Under the pieces are notes generated by a model, which was not told the DNA's origin, searched no databases, and saw nothing but the letters and a program-made list of their open reading frames with translations. From a bacterium (GTDB lineage Bacteria > Bacillota > Clostridia > Christensenellales > SUG1161), in assembly GCA_029006015.1 (NCBI GenBank), contig JAQXFY010000065.1, positions 1-36,679 on the forward strand: a stretch of 36,679 nucleotides of DNA. The letters run 5' to 3'. This document shows, piece after piece, positions 8,124-15,728 of the stretch. Both the position numbers and the translations under genes were made by a program. How positions within the stretch are numbered: position 1 is the stretch's first letter; the number at the start of each line of letters is the position of its first letter.

Positions 8124-8618
8124 TCACCTCCGGTTAAGGGCGCGGCCGCCGCGGCGGGATAATGCCTCACCCAGTACCATGGCCTGCAAGACGGCTTGCG
8201 CATCGGTATGCAGGGTTGGCTCCTCGTTGGAACTCAAAGTCGCCGCCACATCCATCTGTTGGGGCTCGATGGCATGCCCTTCGGCATGGGGCTCCTCTCC
8301 CTCGGGCGAAGCATAGCTGAGGCTTTGCCCCTGCCCATCAGCCTGTGCGGGCTGGGCCTGCTGTTGTGAAGCAGGCGACACCTGCGAAAGCGGCATCTGA
8401 TAAGTTGCCGGTGCCTGTTGCCGGGGCGCCGCAGGCGCCTGACGGGGCATCGGATACGGCGTGCCGGGCCGGCCCTGCGTGGGCATTCCCGGACGCGGGG
8501 GCTGCCCGTTGGGATGATTGGTTACCTGGCTGGCCTTTTTAACCGCGCTGACTATCAGGATGACCATGCCCACAAAAAAGAAAATGGGGAACATTCCGCC
8601 CAATATCAATTCCACCAC
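8124..8618 (-). CDS. membrane-anchored Pro/Gln-rich protein, unknown function
   Basis: A 164-residue protein with a GTG start; GGAGGTG is upstream in the minus-strand leader. It has one N-terminal membrane helix (about residues 4-26). A long low-complexity linker rich in Pro, Gln and Ala follows (about 30-110), then a likely amphipathic C-terminal helix (AQAVLQAMVLGEALSRRGG, about 140-158) ending in basic residues. The layout suggests a membrane tether that presents a short docking helix. It sits between floA and the LytTR regulator and its final codons hold the regulator's ribosome binding site. I do not know the family. The tail resembles a short helix found at the end of other uncharacterised clostridial membrane proteins, but I recall that only loosely. 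Confidence 0.7.
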   Translation of the reverse strand: MVELILGGMFPIFFFVGMVILIVSAVKKASQVTNHPNGQPPRPGMPTQGRPGTPYPMPRQAPAAPRQQAPATYQMPLSQVSPASQQQAQPAQADGQGQSLSYASPEGEEPHAEGHAIEPQQMDVAATLSSNEEPTLHTDAQAVLQAMVLGEALSRRGGRALNRR

Positions 8619-8643
8619 CCGCGCTTCACCTCCCTATCATGTG

Positions 8644-8672
8644 CCCTCCGGGCGCGCTTGGCGCCCGGAGGG
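8644..8672 (-). other. 12-bp perfect hairpin between floA and the small membrane-protein gene
   Basis: CCCTCCGGGCGC (8644-8655) and GCGCCCGGAGGG (8661-8672) pair perfectly around 5 bases. No T-tract follows on the minus strand, so it is more likely an mRNA stabiliser or partial attenuator that separates floA levels from the downstream genes than a full terminator. Confidence 0.6.
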
Positions 8673-8691
8673 TTGATACAAAACGTCGTTA

Positions 8692-9705
8692 TCATTCAGG
8701 TTTGACCGGCCCGTTGTCGCTTTTGGCGATGGAAGCGCGCATGCTGGTATCGGCCTGCAGGTTCTGCAGGTTGTAATAATCCATAACCCCCAGCTTACCC
8801 TCGCGCAGCGCCTCGGCCATGGCCTTGGGCACCTCGGCCTCGGCTTCGACAACGTGCGAACGCATTTCCTGCACGCGGGCCTTCATTTCCTGCTCCTGCG
8901 CAACAGCCATGGCGCGGCGCTCTTCGGCGCGGGCCTGGGCAATGCGGCGGTCAGCCTCGGCCTGATCCATCTGCAGCTGGGCGCCGACGTTGCGGCCGAC
9001 GTCTACATCGGCAATATCGATAGAAAGGATTTCAAACGCCGTACCGGCATCCAGGCCTTTGGACAGCACGGTGCGGGAAATGGAATCGGGGTTCTCCAGC
9101 ACTTCCTTGTGCGTGGAGGCCGAGCCTACCGTCGTGACGATGCCTTCGCCGACACGGGCAATGATGGTTTCCTCGCCGGCGCCGCCGACCAGGCGATCGA
9201 TGTTGGTGCGCACGGTAACGCGGGCTTTGGCGCGCAGCTCGATACCATCCTTGGCAATGGCCGCTACGATAGGCGTTTCGATAACGCGCGGGTTAACGGA
9301 CATCTGCACCGCCTGAAGCACGTCGCGCCCTGCCAGGTCGATAGCGGCAGCGCGGGAAAACTCCAGCGGGATCTGCGCACGCTGCGCGGCAATTAAGGCG
9401 TTGATGACGCGCTTGACGTTGCCGCCGGCCATGAAATGGCTTTCCAGGCTGGGCAGCGGAACCTTGATACCGGCCTTGGTGGCCTGGATCAGCGGCTCGA
9501 TAATGCGCTGCGGCTGAATTTTACGAAGCCGCATGCCGATGAGCGACCCGATGGACACCCTCACGCCCGAAGCCAGCGCGGTAATCCACAGGCCAAGCGG
9601 CACAAAGTAGGACAAAATGGCGATGGCAATGATGATGGCCACCACGATAATGCCCAGCAGCATCAGCGGCTGTACGCCGGCAACAGCCAATGTCAGAAGA
9701 TCCAT
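8692..9705 (-). CDS. floA: flotillin-like protein FloA
   Basis: A 337-residue bacterial flotillin (YqfA/FloA), an SPFH-type scaffold that organises functional membrane microdomains. It has a hydrophobic N-terminal anchor (about residues 13-34) and the SPFH core with [20 protein letters not shown] and [21 protein letters not shown] long Ala/Glu-rich coiled coil (about 250-305: [20 protein letters not shown] and onward) is used for oligomerisation. I took the ATG at 9705 because AAGGAGAG lies 7-10 bases upstream; the in-frame extension to 9735 has no ribosome binding site. It lies immediately downstream of nfeD, the usual pairing. Length is typical for the family. Confidence 0.95.
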   Translation of the reverse strand: MDLLTLAVAGVQPLMLLGIIVVAIIIAIAILSYFVPLGLWITALASGVRVSIGSLIGMRLRKIQPQRIIEPLIQATKAGIKVPLPSLESHFMAGGNVKRVINALIAAQRAQIPLEFSRAAAIDLAGRDVLQAVQMSVNPRVIETPIVAAIAKDGIELRAKARVTVRTNIDRLVGGAGEETIIARVGEGIVTTVGSASTHKEVLENPDSISRTVLSKGLDAGTAFEILSIDIADVDVGRNVGAQLQMDQAEADRRIAQARAEERRAMAVAQEQEMKARVQEMRSHVVEAEAEVPKAMAEALREGKLGVMDYYNLQNLQADTSMRASIAKSDNGPVKPE

Positions 9706-9758
9706 AACCCTCTCTCCTTTCAAATCAAACCCCATTTTGGGGGAACGCCCTTAGTATA

Positions 9759-10274
9759 TCACGATTGCGGTGCCAAACGCACCACGATGCGGCACCCTTC
9801 GACGGCCACGATCTGCACCTGGGCATTGGCCGGCAAAAAGTCCCCTTCGGAAACAATATCCAGCCGCACCCCGTCAAATACGCCGACGCCCGCGGGCCGC
9901 AGCACGGTCAGCGTGGTGCCGATTTTGCCTTTAAAGGCCGATAAATCCTCGTTGGAAATAAAGCCGCCCTCCGTGGTGGCAGCCGCCTTTAGGATAAGCG
10001 GCGTTTTGGCCAGCCGCCCGTTGGTGGCCGATTTAACCACTATCAGCAGCACCACCCCCAGCAGCAGGGCCGAGCCGACAAACCACAAAAGCCCTTCCAT
10101 AAAGGTTTGGCTTTTAAGCACAATGCCCGCAAGCAGGCTGATGGTGCCCAGCGTGCCCGGCAGGCCAAAGCCCGGGATAAACATTTCCAGAATAATCAGG
10201 CCAAACCCGATAACCATCAGCACGATGGCCAGCGCTGTCCATTCCGCCCCTACCCATGATAATGCCGCCAGCAT
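9759..10274 (-). CDS. NfeD-like membrane protein
   Basis: A 171-residue short-form NfeD protein without the N-terminal ClpP-like protease domain. It has two or three hydrophobic segments (about 13-70, including GFGLIILEMFIPGFGLPGTLG) and a C-terminal OB-fold domain (about 95-168, with GKIGTTLTVLRPAGVGVFDG and a strand-rich end). NfeD proteins act with flotillins at the membrane and floA follows directly. The ATG at 10274 is preceded by GGGAGG and is favoured over an upstream in-frame start at 10349 that lies before the promoter's -10 box. Confidence 0.9.
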   Translation of the reverse strand: MLAALSWVGAEWTALAIVLMVIGFGLIILEMFIPGFGLPGTLGTISLLAGIVLKSQTFMEGLLWFVGSALLLGVVLLIVVKSATNGRLAKTPLILKAAATTEGGFISNEDLSAFKGKIGTTLTVLRPAGVGVFDGVRLDIVSEGDFLPANAQVQIVAVEGCRIVVRLAPQS

Positions 10275-10304
10275 GCAATCCCTCCCTGTATTTTTGTTGA
10301 GGCT

Positions 10305-10333
10305 ATTGTATACCGCCTTTTTCCCATGCTCAA
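10305..10333 (-). promoter_or_regulatory. promoter of the nfeD-floA operon
   Basis: On the minus strand TTGAGC (10328-10333), a 17-base spacer and TACAAT (10305-10310) lie about 30 bases before the nfeD start. Confidence 0.75.
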
Positions 10334-10390
10334 GCCCTGGCGTCGGCAAGGTGCCATTCCGGCGCCCAAGTGTCGAATTTTGCGTTCCAT

Positions 10391-10420
10391 TTGCATCGGC
10401 CTTTTGAATTGCCCTATAAT
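10391..10420 (+). promoter_or_regulatory. promoter of the sensor-kinase gene
   Basis: TTGCAT (10391-10396), an 18-base spacer and TATAAT (10415-10420). It is back to back with the nfeD promoter, about 60 bases apart, so one regulator could control both units. Confidence 0.7.
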
Positions 10421-10441
10421 ATAGAAAGCAGGGAACGCCTG

Positions 10442-10466
10442 CCGGGGCACAGCATAGCTGCCCCGG
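10442..10466 (+). other. hairpin in the sensor-kinase 5' leader
   Basis: CCGGGGCA (10442-10449) pairs with TGCCCCGG (10459-10466). It lies about 15 bases after the expected transcription start and roughly 90 bases before the kinase start codon. No T-tract follows, so it may affect transcript stability or translation. Confidence 0.5.
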
Positions 10467-10553
10467 GCTCTTATCAAAAACGTTTCAAAAAGCATGGCCC
10501 ATGCCATGGCATCAAGCCTGCCCTTTAATCGCATCGCTGTCAGGAGGCCGGAT

Positions 10554-11420
10554 ATGACGCTTACAAATACATTCAACGCACAAAAGGCTGGCCAGATCTC
10601 CCGCATACTGGGCATCATCATCTGCATCGCCATCCCGGTGGTGCTGGTTATTGCCACCTTTTTTCGGGATGTGCTCCCCATCAGCTCGGTCTGGCTGATG
10701 TGGGGACTCGGCCTGGCGGGATGGGCGCTCAGCCTGGCGCTGCTGCGCAGCAGCCACGATCTGGACCGCGCACGCGATCAGGCGCTTGCCATTTCCCAGG
10801 CGCTGACGCAGGTAGAAAACCTTAATCTGACACTGCGCCAGCAGCGGCACGATTTTTTCAACCATTTGCAGGTGATATACGGCCTGCTGGACCTGGGCGA
10901 TATCGATGATGCCCGCGGCTATCTGGAGCATGTCAGCGCGGATTTAAGGCGCATCTCCCGCGTGATGCGCACCAGCATGCCGGCGGTAAACGCCCTGCTT
11001 CAGGCCAAATCCGATGCCTGCGAGGACCGCGGCGTGGTGTTTGAATGCTCCATCAGCACCTCGCTGGAAGGGCTGCCCATGGAGCAATGGGAGGCCTGCC
11101 GCGTGCTGGCCAACCTGCTGGACAACGCCATGGATGCCGCAGGCCAGCTGGAAAGCGGGGGACGCGTGCACATCATTTTGGATGAGGATGACGCCGGTTT
11201 TTCCTTTATTGTTACCAACAACGGCAGCCCCATTCCCACCGAGCACCTGGGGCGCATCTTTGAGCGCGGCTTTACCACCAAACCCACCGGGCAAGGCCTG
11301 GGGCTTGCCATCATCAAGGATACGCTGGCAGATTGCGGCGGCAGCGTGCATGTTGAAAGCAACCCGCTGGAAACCCGTTTTTTATGCCGCATCCCCAAAA
11401 AGCCAACGCCAAACAGCTAA
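10554..11420 (+). CDS. Spo0B/GHKL-type sensor histidine kinase
   Basis: A 288-residue membrane histidine kinase. Two membrane helices (about 17-37 and 45-64) leave almost no outer loop, so it probably senses something in the membrane or cytosol. The dimerisation segment LRQQRHDFFNHLQVIYGLLD carries the likely phospho-His H99 in the RHDxxNHLQ form of Spo0B-like and LytTR-partner kinases. The ATPase domain shows the N box (ANLLDNAMDAA) and the G box (TTKPTGQGLGLAIIK). I chose the ATG at 10554 because AGGAGG precedes it by 7 bases; the longer frame from 10494 has no such site. It is divergent from the nfeD-floA-LytTR operon, and the LytTR regulator there is the obvious partner. Confidence 0.88.
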   Translation: MTLTNTFNAQKAGQISRILGIIICIAIPVVLVIATFFRDVLPISSVWLMWGLGLAGWALSLALLRSSHDLDRARDQALAISQALTQVENLNLTLRQQRHDFFNHLQVIYGLLDLGDIDDARGYLEHVSADLRRISRVMRTSMPAVNALLQAKSDACEDRGVVFECSISTSLEGLPMEQWEACRVLANLLDNAMDAAGQLESGGRVHIILDEDDAGFSFIVTNNGSPIPTEHLGRIFERGFTTKPTGQGLGLAIIKDTLADCGGSVHVESNPLETRFLCRIPKKPTPNS

Positions 11421-11470
11421 CCCCACAGGCGGCATGCTGCCCGCCAAGCTTTATCCAGCCCCACCATGCA

Positions 11471-11518
11471 TCAGGGCGCCGGGAATACTCCCGGCGCCCT
11501 GATCGGCATTTATTTTGG
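11471..11518 (+). terminator. terminator of the sensor-kinase gene
   Basis: TCAGGGCGCCGGG (11471-11483) and CCCGGCGCCCTGA (11490-11502) form a perfect 13-base stem with a 6-base loop. It is followed by the T-rich stretch ATTTATTTT. Confidence 0.85.
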
Positions 11519-11572
11519 GCCGCATCCTAAACCGGCTGCCTCCTATCCTGTGCCAGCGGCACCCTGCCCATC

Positions 11573-11611
11573 AAAAACAGGCGGGGGCCGGGCCCAGCCC
11601 GTACCCCCGCC
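11573..11611 (-). terminator. terminator of the beta-helix gene
   Basis: On the minus strand GGCGGGGG pairs with CCCCCGCC (stem arms 11580-11587 and 11604-11611) with further GC pairing possible in the loop. TGTTTTT follows. It lies about 30 bases after the stop codon. Confidence 0.85.
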
Positions 11612-11641
11612 AACGGTTTCGTGCCGGTTGTATGCCCGGTT

Positions 11642-13777
11642 TTAAACAACCTCCGCCGGATCGGTAAAAGCACCGATATTGGGCCGGCCGGTTACCTTTC
11701 CGTGGGGCGCCTGCATGGTTTGGGAATCAACCGGGGCGTTTTCCAGCTGCATCAGCGGGCGCGGGAAGGCGTTATCGCGGTTGGTCAAATCGTGCATGGC
11801 CGCCACATGCTTGCTTTCATCCGGCACATCGCTGAGCACACGGGTATGCTCTTCATTCCAATGGCCAAAATCCGGAAGCAGGTTATGCCAATCGGGCCAG
11901 GTAGCCACGGTGTTATCCATTTGCACCCCAGCGCCGGCCAGCGGGCTGCCCGCCTTTACGCGCACATCCTTTGTTCCGGGGGTAACATCCACCAGGCCGG
12001 GATCCTCGCCCACCAGGGTATCCGTCCACTCCTGCGGCACGCCCTTGGCGCCGGGCTGTACCCAGTTATGGCTGCCCTTGACGCACCGTTTGCCGGACGC
12101 CCATTGGACGGTATTGACAATTTTTTGATCCAGGCACTCGGCCACCACTTCGATGGGCATGTTGCCTGCGGCATCGGGATGGCGGTAGAAAACATTGTTA
12201 TAGCATTCCACGCTTTCCACGCCAAACTCCAGCCGGATGCAGGGGAAATTGCCGCGCCCATGCCGGATAAAGGTATTGTTGACAAAGCGGTAGCGCCCAA
12301 ACGTCATGCCGTGGCCATAGGTTGTTTCCGGCATGCTCCACAGGCTGCCCGTGCCATCGCCGCCGCAGCGCACCGCCGCACCGATTTTTTCAATGACGAC
12401 GTTGCCCACCACATCGCTGTCCTCGCGCACGGTATGCTCGCCATAGGTAGGATCGATGGCGCGCAGCTTTTCGGCGGAGGTATAGCCCACGCCCTCCTGG
12501 TAGCCCGGATCGGGCCCGATCAGCTCCATGCTCTGGTGATAGTTGTTTTCAAACCAGTTAAAGTAAATTTCATTGCGGGCGGCACGGGTTTTAAGGCCGT
12601 TGCCGGATACCGAATCATGGATGTAGCAATATTGCACGCGGGCAACCGCCTCGGGATGGCACACCTCGTCCGTGGCCAGGTACAGGTTATGATCGCCCCC
12701 GCCGGCGCCGTTATGATAGCACTCGCAATATTCCACCGTGATGGAGCCGGAGCCAAAATCGGAGCTGATGATGCCCTGGCGATTATCCCGCACCAGGCAG
12801 CGGCGCACCGTCAGGTTATCCCCAACCTGGTGAACCCCAAAGAAAGTGGTTTCAAAATGAAGGTTGCGCGTCTGCAAATCGCCCGCGTTGCGCCCGGTAA
12901 AGACGCTTTCCTTTTTGCCCGCCCGGTGCAGCACGTCCGTCAGGTTGCCGATAATTTCCATATTTTCCAGCACCACATGGTCGGCATGCACCTGGAAAAC
13001 ATAGTTGCCGTGGGTGGATTTGATAACCGGCCGCTTGCCCTGCCGGGCGATACCGCGGATCATGATGGGCTTTTCCCGGCTGGTTTCAAGGCAGGCCGGC
13101 AGGTTGATGTGCCCCGGGTAGGTGCATCCGCCCTCCACCTCCACCACGTCGCCGCCCTTAAGGCAGGCCAGAACATCCTGTATTTTATGGAAGCGATGCC
13201 CGGGCCCAACCCGGAAAACACGCCCGTCCTGCGTGGATACGGGGTTTTGCTCCTCCACATCGCCGCCATCGACGGCACCCAAAATGGCGTGGGATAAATC
13301 CCTGATGTCAAACCCGCCCTTCAGGCTGACCACGCCCAGCACGCCGATATCGGCAAACTCGCAGGTGGGCCGGGATGCCGGCGGCTGGAAAGGGGCATCC
13401 TGCACCAGCGCCACGCCGCCCGCCACCAGGCTGTATGTATTGCCCTGCCGGCTGCCGGACAGGGTAAAGGAAAGCTTTACCTCAAGCGCCTGCCCTTTTT
13501 GAAGGGCCACCCTGGGGCCCCCTTCCACGCTAAAGGCAAACCCATCGGCCATATGCAGCGGCATCAGCATTTCCCTGGCGCCCGTCATCAGGCGCTGCAC
13601 GCTGTTCCAGGCCACCGTGCCGGCCACGCCATCCTGAGCCGGTACAAGGGTAAAGGTGACGGTATGCTCCCCCGCCCCCAGCATTTGTTGCAACGGATAT
13701 GTCATCGGCGCACCTTCCGGCGTTTCGGGCACCCATACCCGGGTTGCCCCCTTGCCGCACACCGCATCATATCGCAT
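11642..13777 (-). CDS. right-handed parallel beta-helix protein (polysaccharide-lyase-like)
   Basis: A 711-residue protein. Residues 1 to about 185 look beta-rich and non-repetitive. From about 190 (VFRVGPGHRFHKIQDVLACL, then KGGDVVEVEGGCTYPG) it follows the pattern of pectate-lyase-like right-handed beta-helices, with short repeated turns such as VVLENMEIIGNLTD, LTVRRCLVRDNRQGI, ITVEYCECYHNGAGG, VQYCYIHDSVSGNGLKTRAA and YNNVFYRHPDAA. Such folds are common in lyases, epimerases and glycan-binding proteins. No catalytic residues can be assigned safely. There is no signal peptide, so it is probably cytosolic or exported by an unusual route. I chose the ATG at 13777 because AAGGAGGGG lies just upstream; the longer frame to 13822 overlaps the promoter. 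It is monocistronic, with its own promoter and terminator. Confidence 0.75.
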   Translation of the reverse strand: MRYDAVCGKGATRVWVPETPEGAPMTYPLQQMLGAGEHTVTFTLVPAQDGVAGTVAWNSVQRLMTGAREMLMPLHMADGFAFSVEGGPRVALQKGQALEVKLSFTLSGSRQGNTYSLVAGGVALVQDAPFQPPASRPTCEFADIGVLGVVSLKGGFDIRDLSHAILGAVDGGDVEEQNPVSTQDGRVFRVGPGHRFHKIQDVLACLKGGDVVEVEGGCTYPGHINLPACLETSREKPIMIRGIARQGKRPVIKSTHGNYVFQVHADHVVLENMEIIGNLTDVLHRAGKKESVFTGRNAGDLQTRNLHFETTFFGVHQVGDNLTVRRCLVRDNRQGIISSDFGSGSITVEYCECYHNGAGGGDHNLYLATDEVCHPEAVARVQYCYIHDSVSGNGLKTRAARNEIYFNWFENNYHQSMELIGPDPGYQEGVGYTSAEKLRAIDPTYGEHTVREDSDVVGNVVIEKIGAAVRCGGDGTGSLWSMPETTYGHGMTFGRYRFVNNTFIRHGRGNFPCIRLEFGVESVECYNNVFYRHPDAAGNMPIEVVAECLDQKIVNTVQWASGKRCVKGSHNWVQPGAKGVPQEWTDTLVGEDPGLVDVTPGTKDVRVKAGSPLAGAGVQMDNTVATWPDWHNLLPDFGHWNEEHTRVLSDVPDESKHVAAMHDLTNRDNAFPRPLMQLENAPVDSQTMQAPHGKVTGRPNIGAFTDPAEVV

Positions 13778-13820
13778 CAATACCCCTCCTTCACGCGCCC
13801 CATCGGGGCTGACTTCAGGC

Positions 13821-13849
13821 ATTATAGCATTTCATCCCGATTGCCACAA
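13821..13849 (-). promoter_or_regulatory. promoter of the beta-helix gene
   Basis: On the minus strand TTGTGG (13844-13849), a 17-base spacer and TATAAT (13821-13826). Its -35 box is only 19 bases from the -35 of the divergent pot promoter, so the two could compete or share control. Confidence 0.75.
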
Positions 13850-13868
13850 CATTTTGGGGTTTTATGTC

Positions 13869-13897
13869 TTGACAGGCCGCATAGGATGTGCTTTAAT
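13869..13897 (+). promoter_or_regulatory. promoter of the XRE-cupin/potABCD operon
   Basis: Consensus TTGACA (13869-13874), a 17-base spacer and TTTAAT (13892-13897), followed by a leader of about 115 bases that contains two operator palindromes. Confidence 0.8.
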
Positions 13898-13917
13898 AAG
13901 CGAGTTGTTTAGGGAAA

Positions 13918-13934
13918 GTAAACCCCGGGTTTAC
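13918..13934. promoter_or_regulatory. operator 1 of the pot operon
   Basis: GTAAACCCCGGGTTTAC is a near-perfect palindrome with 6-base arms and a 5-base centre; the symmetry extends outward to AAAGTAAACCC/GGGTTTACTTT (13915-13937). It begins about 14 bases after the predicted transcription start, well placed for roadblock or repression by the XRE-cupin protein. Confidence 0.7.
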
Positions 13935-13943
13935 TTTTTATTT

Positions 13944-13960
13944 CTAAACGCAGGGTTTAG
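13944..13960. promoter_or_regulatory. operator 2 of the pot operon
   Basis: CTAAACGCAGGGTTTAG has the same 6-5-6 layout as operator 1 (shared form STAAAC-NNNGG-GTTTAS) and is centred 26 bases downstream of it. A weaker half-match ending in GTTTAG is at 13907-13912. Confidence 0.65.
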
Positions 13961-14018
13961 TTTTTTCAAACCGCGGGCCTGTTTTGGCGGCCTTCGGCTC
14001 TGGAGGGAGGATAAATGC

Positions 14019-14555
14019 ATGCAACTGGGCAATAAACTCAGGCGCCTTCGCCTTCGGCACGGCCTAACACAGCAGGAGCTTGCCACCCGCTGCGATTTAT
14101 CCAAGGGCTTTATCTCGCAGCTGGAAAGCGACCAGACCTCGCCCTCCATCGCCACGCTTGTCGATATTCTGGAGGTACTGGGCACCGATCTGAGGGATTT
14201 TTTCAGCGAACCGGTGGAAGAAAAGCTGGTGTTCGGGCCGGAGGATATCTTTGTCAGCACCGATGAGGCCGGCATTGCCACCGCATGGCTGGTGCCCAAT
14301 TCCCAAAAAAACGATATGGAGCCTATTTTGATCGAGCTGCCGCCCGATGCCGCCACCCCCGTGGATGATCCCCACGCCGGGGAGGAATTTGGTTATGTGC
14401 TGTCGGGCGCCATCCGCTTGCATGTGGGCGAGCGTGTTCAGCGCGCGCGCAAGGGCGAAAGCTTTTATTACCGCGCCACCCAACCCCACAGCATCGAAAA
14501 CGCCGGTAAAACGCCGGCGCGCATCCTGTGGGTCGCCACCCCGCCCAGCTTCTGA
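14019..14555 (+). CDS. XRE-family regulator with cupin sensor domain (PuuR-like)
   Basis: A 178-residue one-component regulator. The N-terminal HTH_XRE domain (about residues 3-58) contains LRHGLTQQELATRCDLSKGF followed by ISQLESDQTSPSIATL. The C-terminal cupin_2 domain (about 105-175) has the motif HAGEEFGYVLSGAIRLHVGE and a second half around YYRATQPHSIENAG. This pairing is typical of regulators of polyamine and amino-acid use. I chose the second of two close ATGs (14019), because the first at 14015 is out of frame; GGGAGG precedes it. It is the first gene of the potABCD operon, so it probably senses a polyamine and controls its own operon through the palindromes at 13918 and 13944. Confidence 0.9.
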   Translation: MQLGNKLRRLRLRHGLTQQELATRCDLSKGFISQLESDQTSPSIATLVDILEVLGTDLRDFFSEPVEEKLVFGPEDIFVSTDEAGIATAWLVPNSQKNDMEPILIELPPDAATPVDDPHAGEEFGYVLSGAIRLHVGERVQRARKGESFYYRATQPHSIENAGKTPARILWVATPPSF

Positions 14556-14570
14556 TTTGGAGGAATGACC

Positions 14571-15728
14571 ATGCCCGAAAAGCTGATTGAGCTTCAACAC
14601 ATCACCAAGGTGTTTGATGGCGTAACCGTGCTGGATGATGTTGATTTTTACATCAACCGTAACGAGTTTATCACGCTGCTGGGCCCCTCCGGCTGCGGCA
14701 AAACCACGACGCTTCGCATCCTGGGTGGTTTTGAAAAGCCCGATGAGGGGCGCGTGCTGTTTGAAGGGGTGGATATTACCACCATTCCCCCTTACAAGCG
14801 CCAGCTCAACACAGTTTTTCAGCGGTACGCCCTGTTCCCCCATATGAATGTTTTTGATAACATCGCCTTTGGCCTGCACATCAACAAGCGCCCCAAGGAC
14901 GAGGTTCGCCAGCGCGTCATGGATGCTTTGCGCCTGGTGGACTTAACCGGCTTTGAATACCGCCATGTTGACAGCCTGTCCGGCGGGCAGCAGCAGCGCG
15001 TTGCCATCGCGCGGGCCATCGTCAACCGGCCGCAGGTGCTGCTGCTGGATGAGCCGCTGGCTGCTCTGGACCTCAAGATGCGCAAGGGCATGCAGCGCGA
15101 GCTCAAAGAAATGCAGCAGCAGCTGGGCATCACCTTTGTCTATGTTACCCACGATCAGGAAGAAGCGCTGACCATGTCCGATACCATCGTGGTCATGAAC
15201 GGCGGCGTGCTCCAGCAAATCGGCCCGCCCACCTCCATTTATAACGAGCCTAAGAACCGCTTTGTTGCCCGGTTTATCGGGGAATCCAACATTCTGGACG
15301 GCATCATGCCCAAGGATTGCCTGGTGCGCTTTGGCGGGGCGGAATTTGAATGCGTCGATACCGGCTTTGCCCCCGACGAGGCGGTGGATGTTGTCGTCCG
15401 GCCGGAGGATATCTACATCGTGGATGAGAAAAACGGCCATATCACCGGCGAGGTCATTTCCGTTACCTTTATGGGCATGTTCAACGAAATCATCGTGCGC
15501 GCGGATGACGGCTTTGAGTGGCGCATCCAGGATACCGGCAGCCGGCCGGTTGGCAGCCGCGTAGGGTTGATTGTCCGCCCGGATGACATCCACATCATGC
15601 CCCAGCCCAAGGATTCGACCGAGGCGGTTGAGGTCAATGTTTTTGATGCGGATGCGGCAGAGGAAGCCTTTGCCGAGGAGCTCGAGCCCGACCCGGCCGC
15701 CATGGAGGACAAGGGTTATGACGCGTAA
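14571..15728 (+). CDS. potA: spermidine/putrescine ABC transporter ATPase PotA
   Basis: A 385-residue ATPase that powers polyamine import through PotBC. It shows Walker [10 protein letters not shown] (about 38-46), the Q-loop region, the signature [14 protein letters not shown] (about 135), Walker [12 protein letters not shown] and the switch His in VTHDQEEA. The C-terminal TOBE domain (about 235-350) carries [10 protein letters not shown], followed by an acidic tail of about 30 residues not usual in the family. The ATG at 14571 is favoured over 14565 because it is 7 bases from GGAGG. Its final 11 bases overlap potB. Confidence 0.93.
   Translation: MPEKLIELQHITKVFDGVTVLDDVDFYINRNEFITLLGPSGCGKTTTLRILGGFEKPDEGRVLFEGVDITTIPPYKRQLNTVFQRYALFPHMNVFDNIAFGLHINKRPKDEVRQRVMDALRLVDLTGFEYRHVDSLSGGQQQRVAIARAIVNRPQVLLLDEPLAALDLKMRKGMQRELKEMQQQLGITFVYVTHDQEEALTMSDTIVVMNGGVLQQIGPPTSIYNEPKNRFVARFIGESNILDGIMPKDCLVRFGGAEFECVDTGFAPDEAVDVVVRPEDIYIVDEKNGHITGEVISVTFMGMFNEIIVRADDGFEWRIQDTGSRPVGSRVGLIVRPDDIHIMPQPKDSTEAVEVNVFDADAAEEAFAEELEPDPAAMEDKGYDA

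Noticed and set aside
11621-13297. 558-codon open frame on the plus strand opposite the beta-helix gene
   Set aside because: It is the mirror of a gene with a promoter, ribosome binding site and fold pattern on the minus strand. Its translation is His/Ala-rich, as expected for antisense reading.
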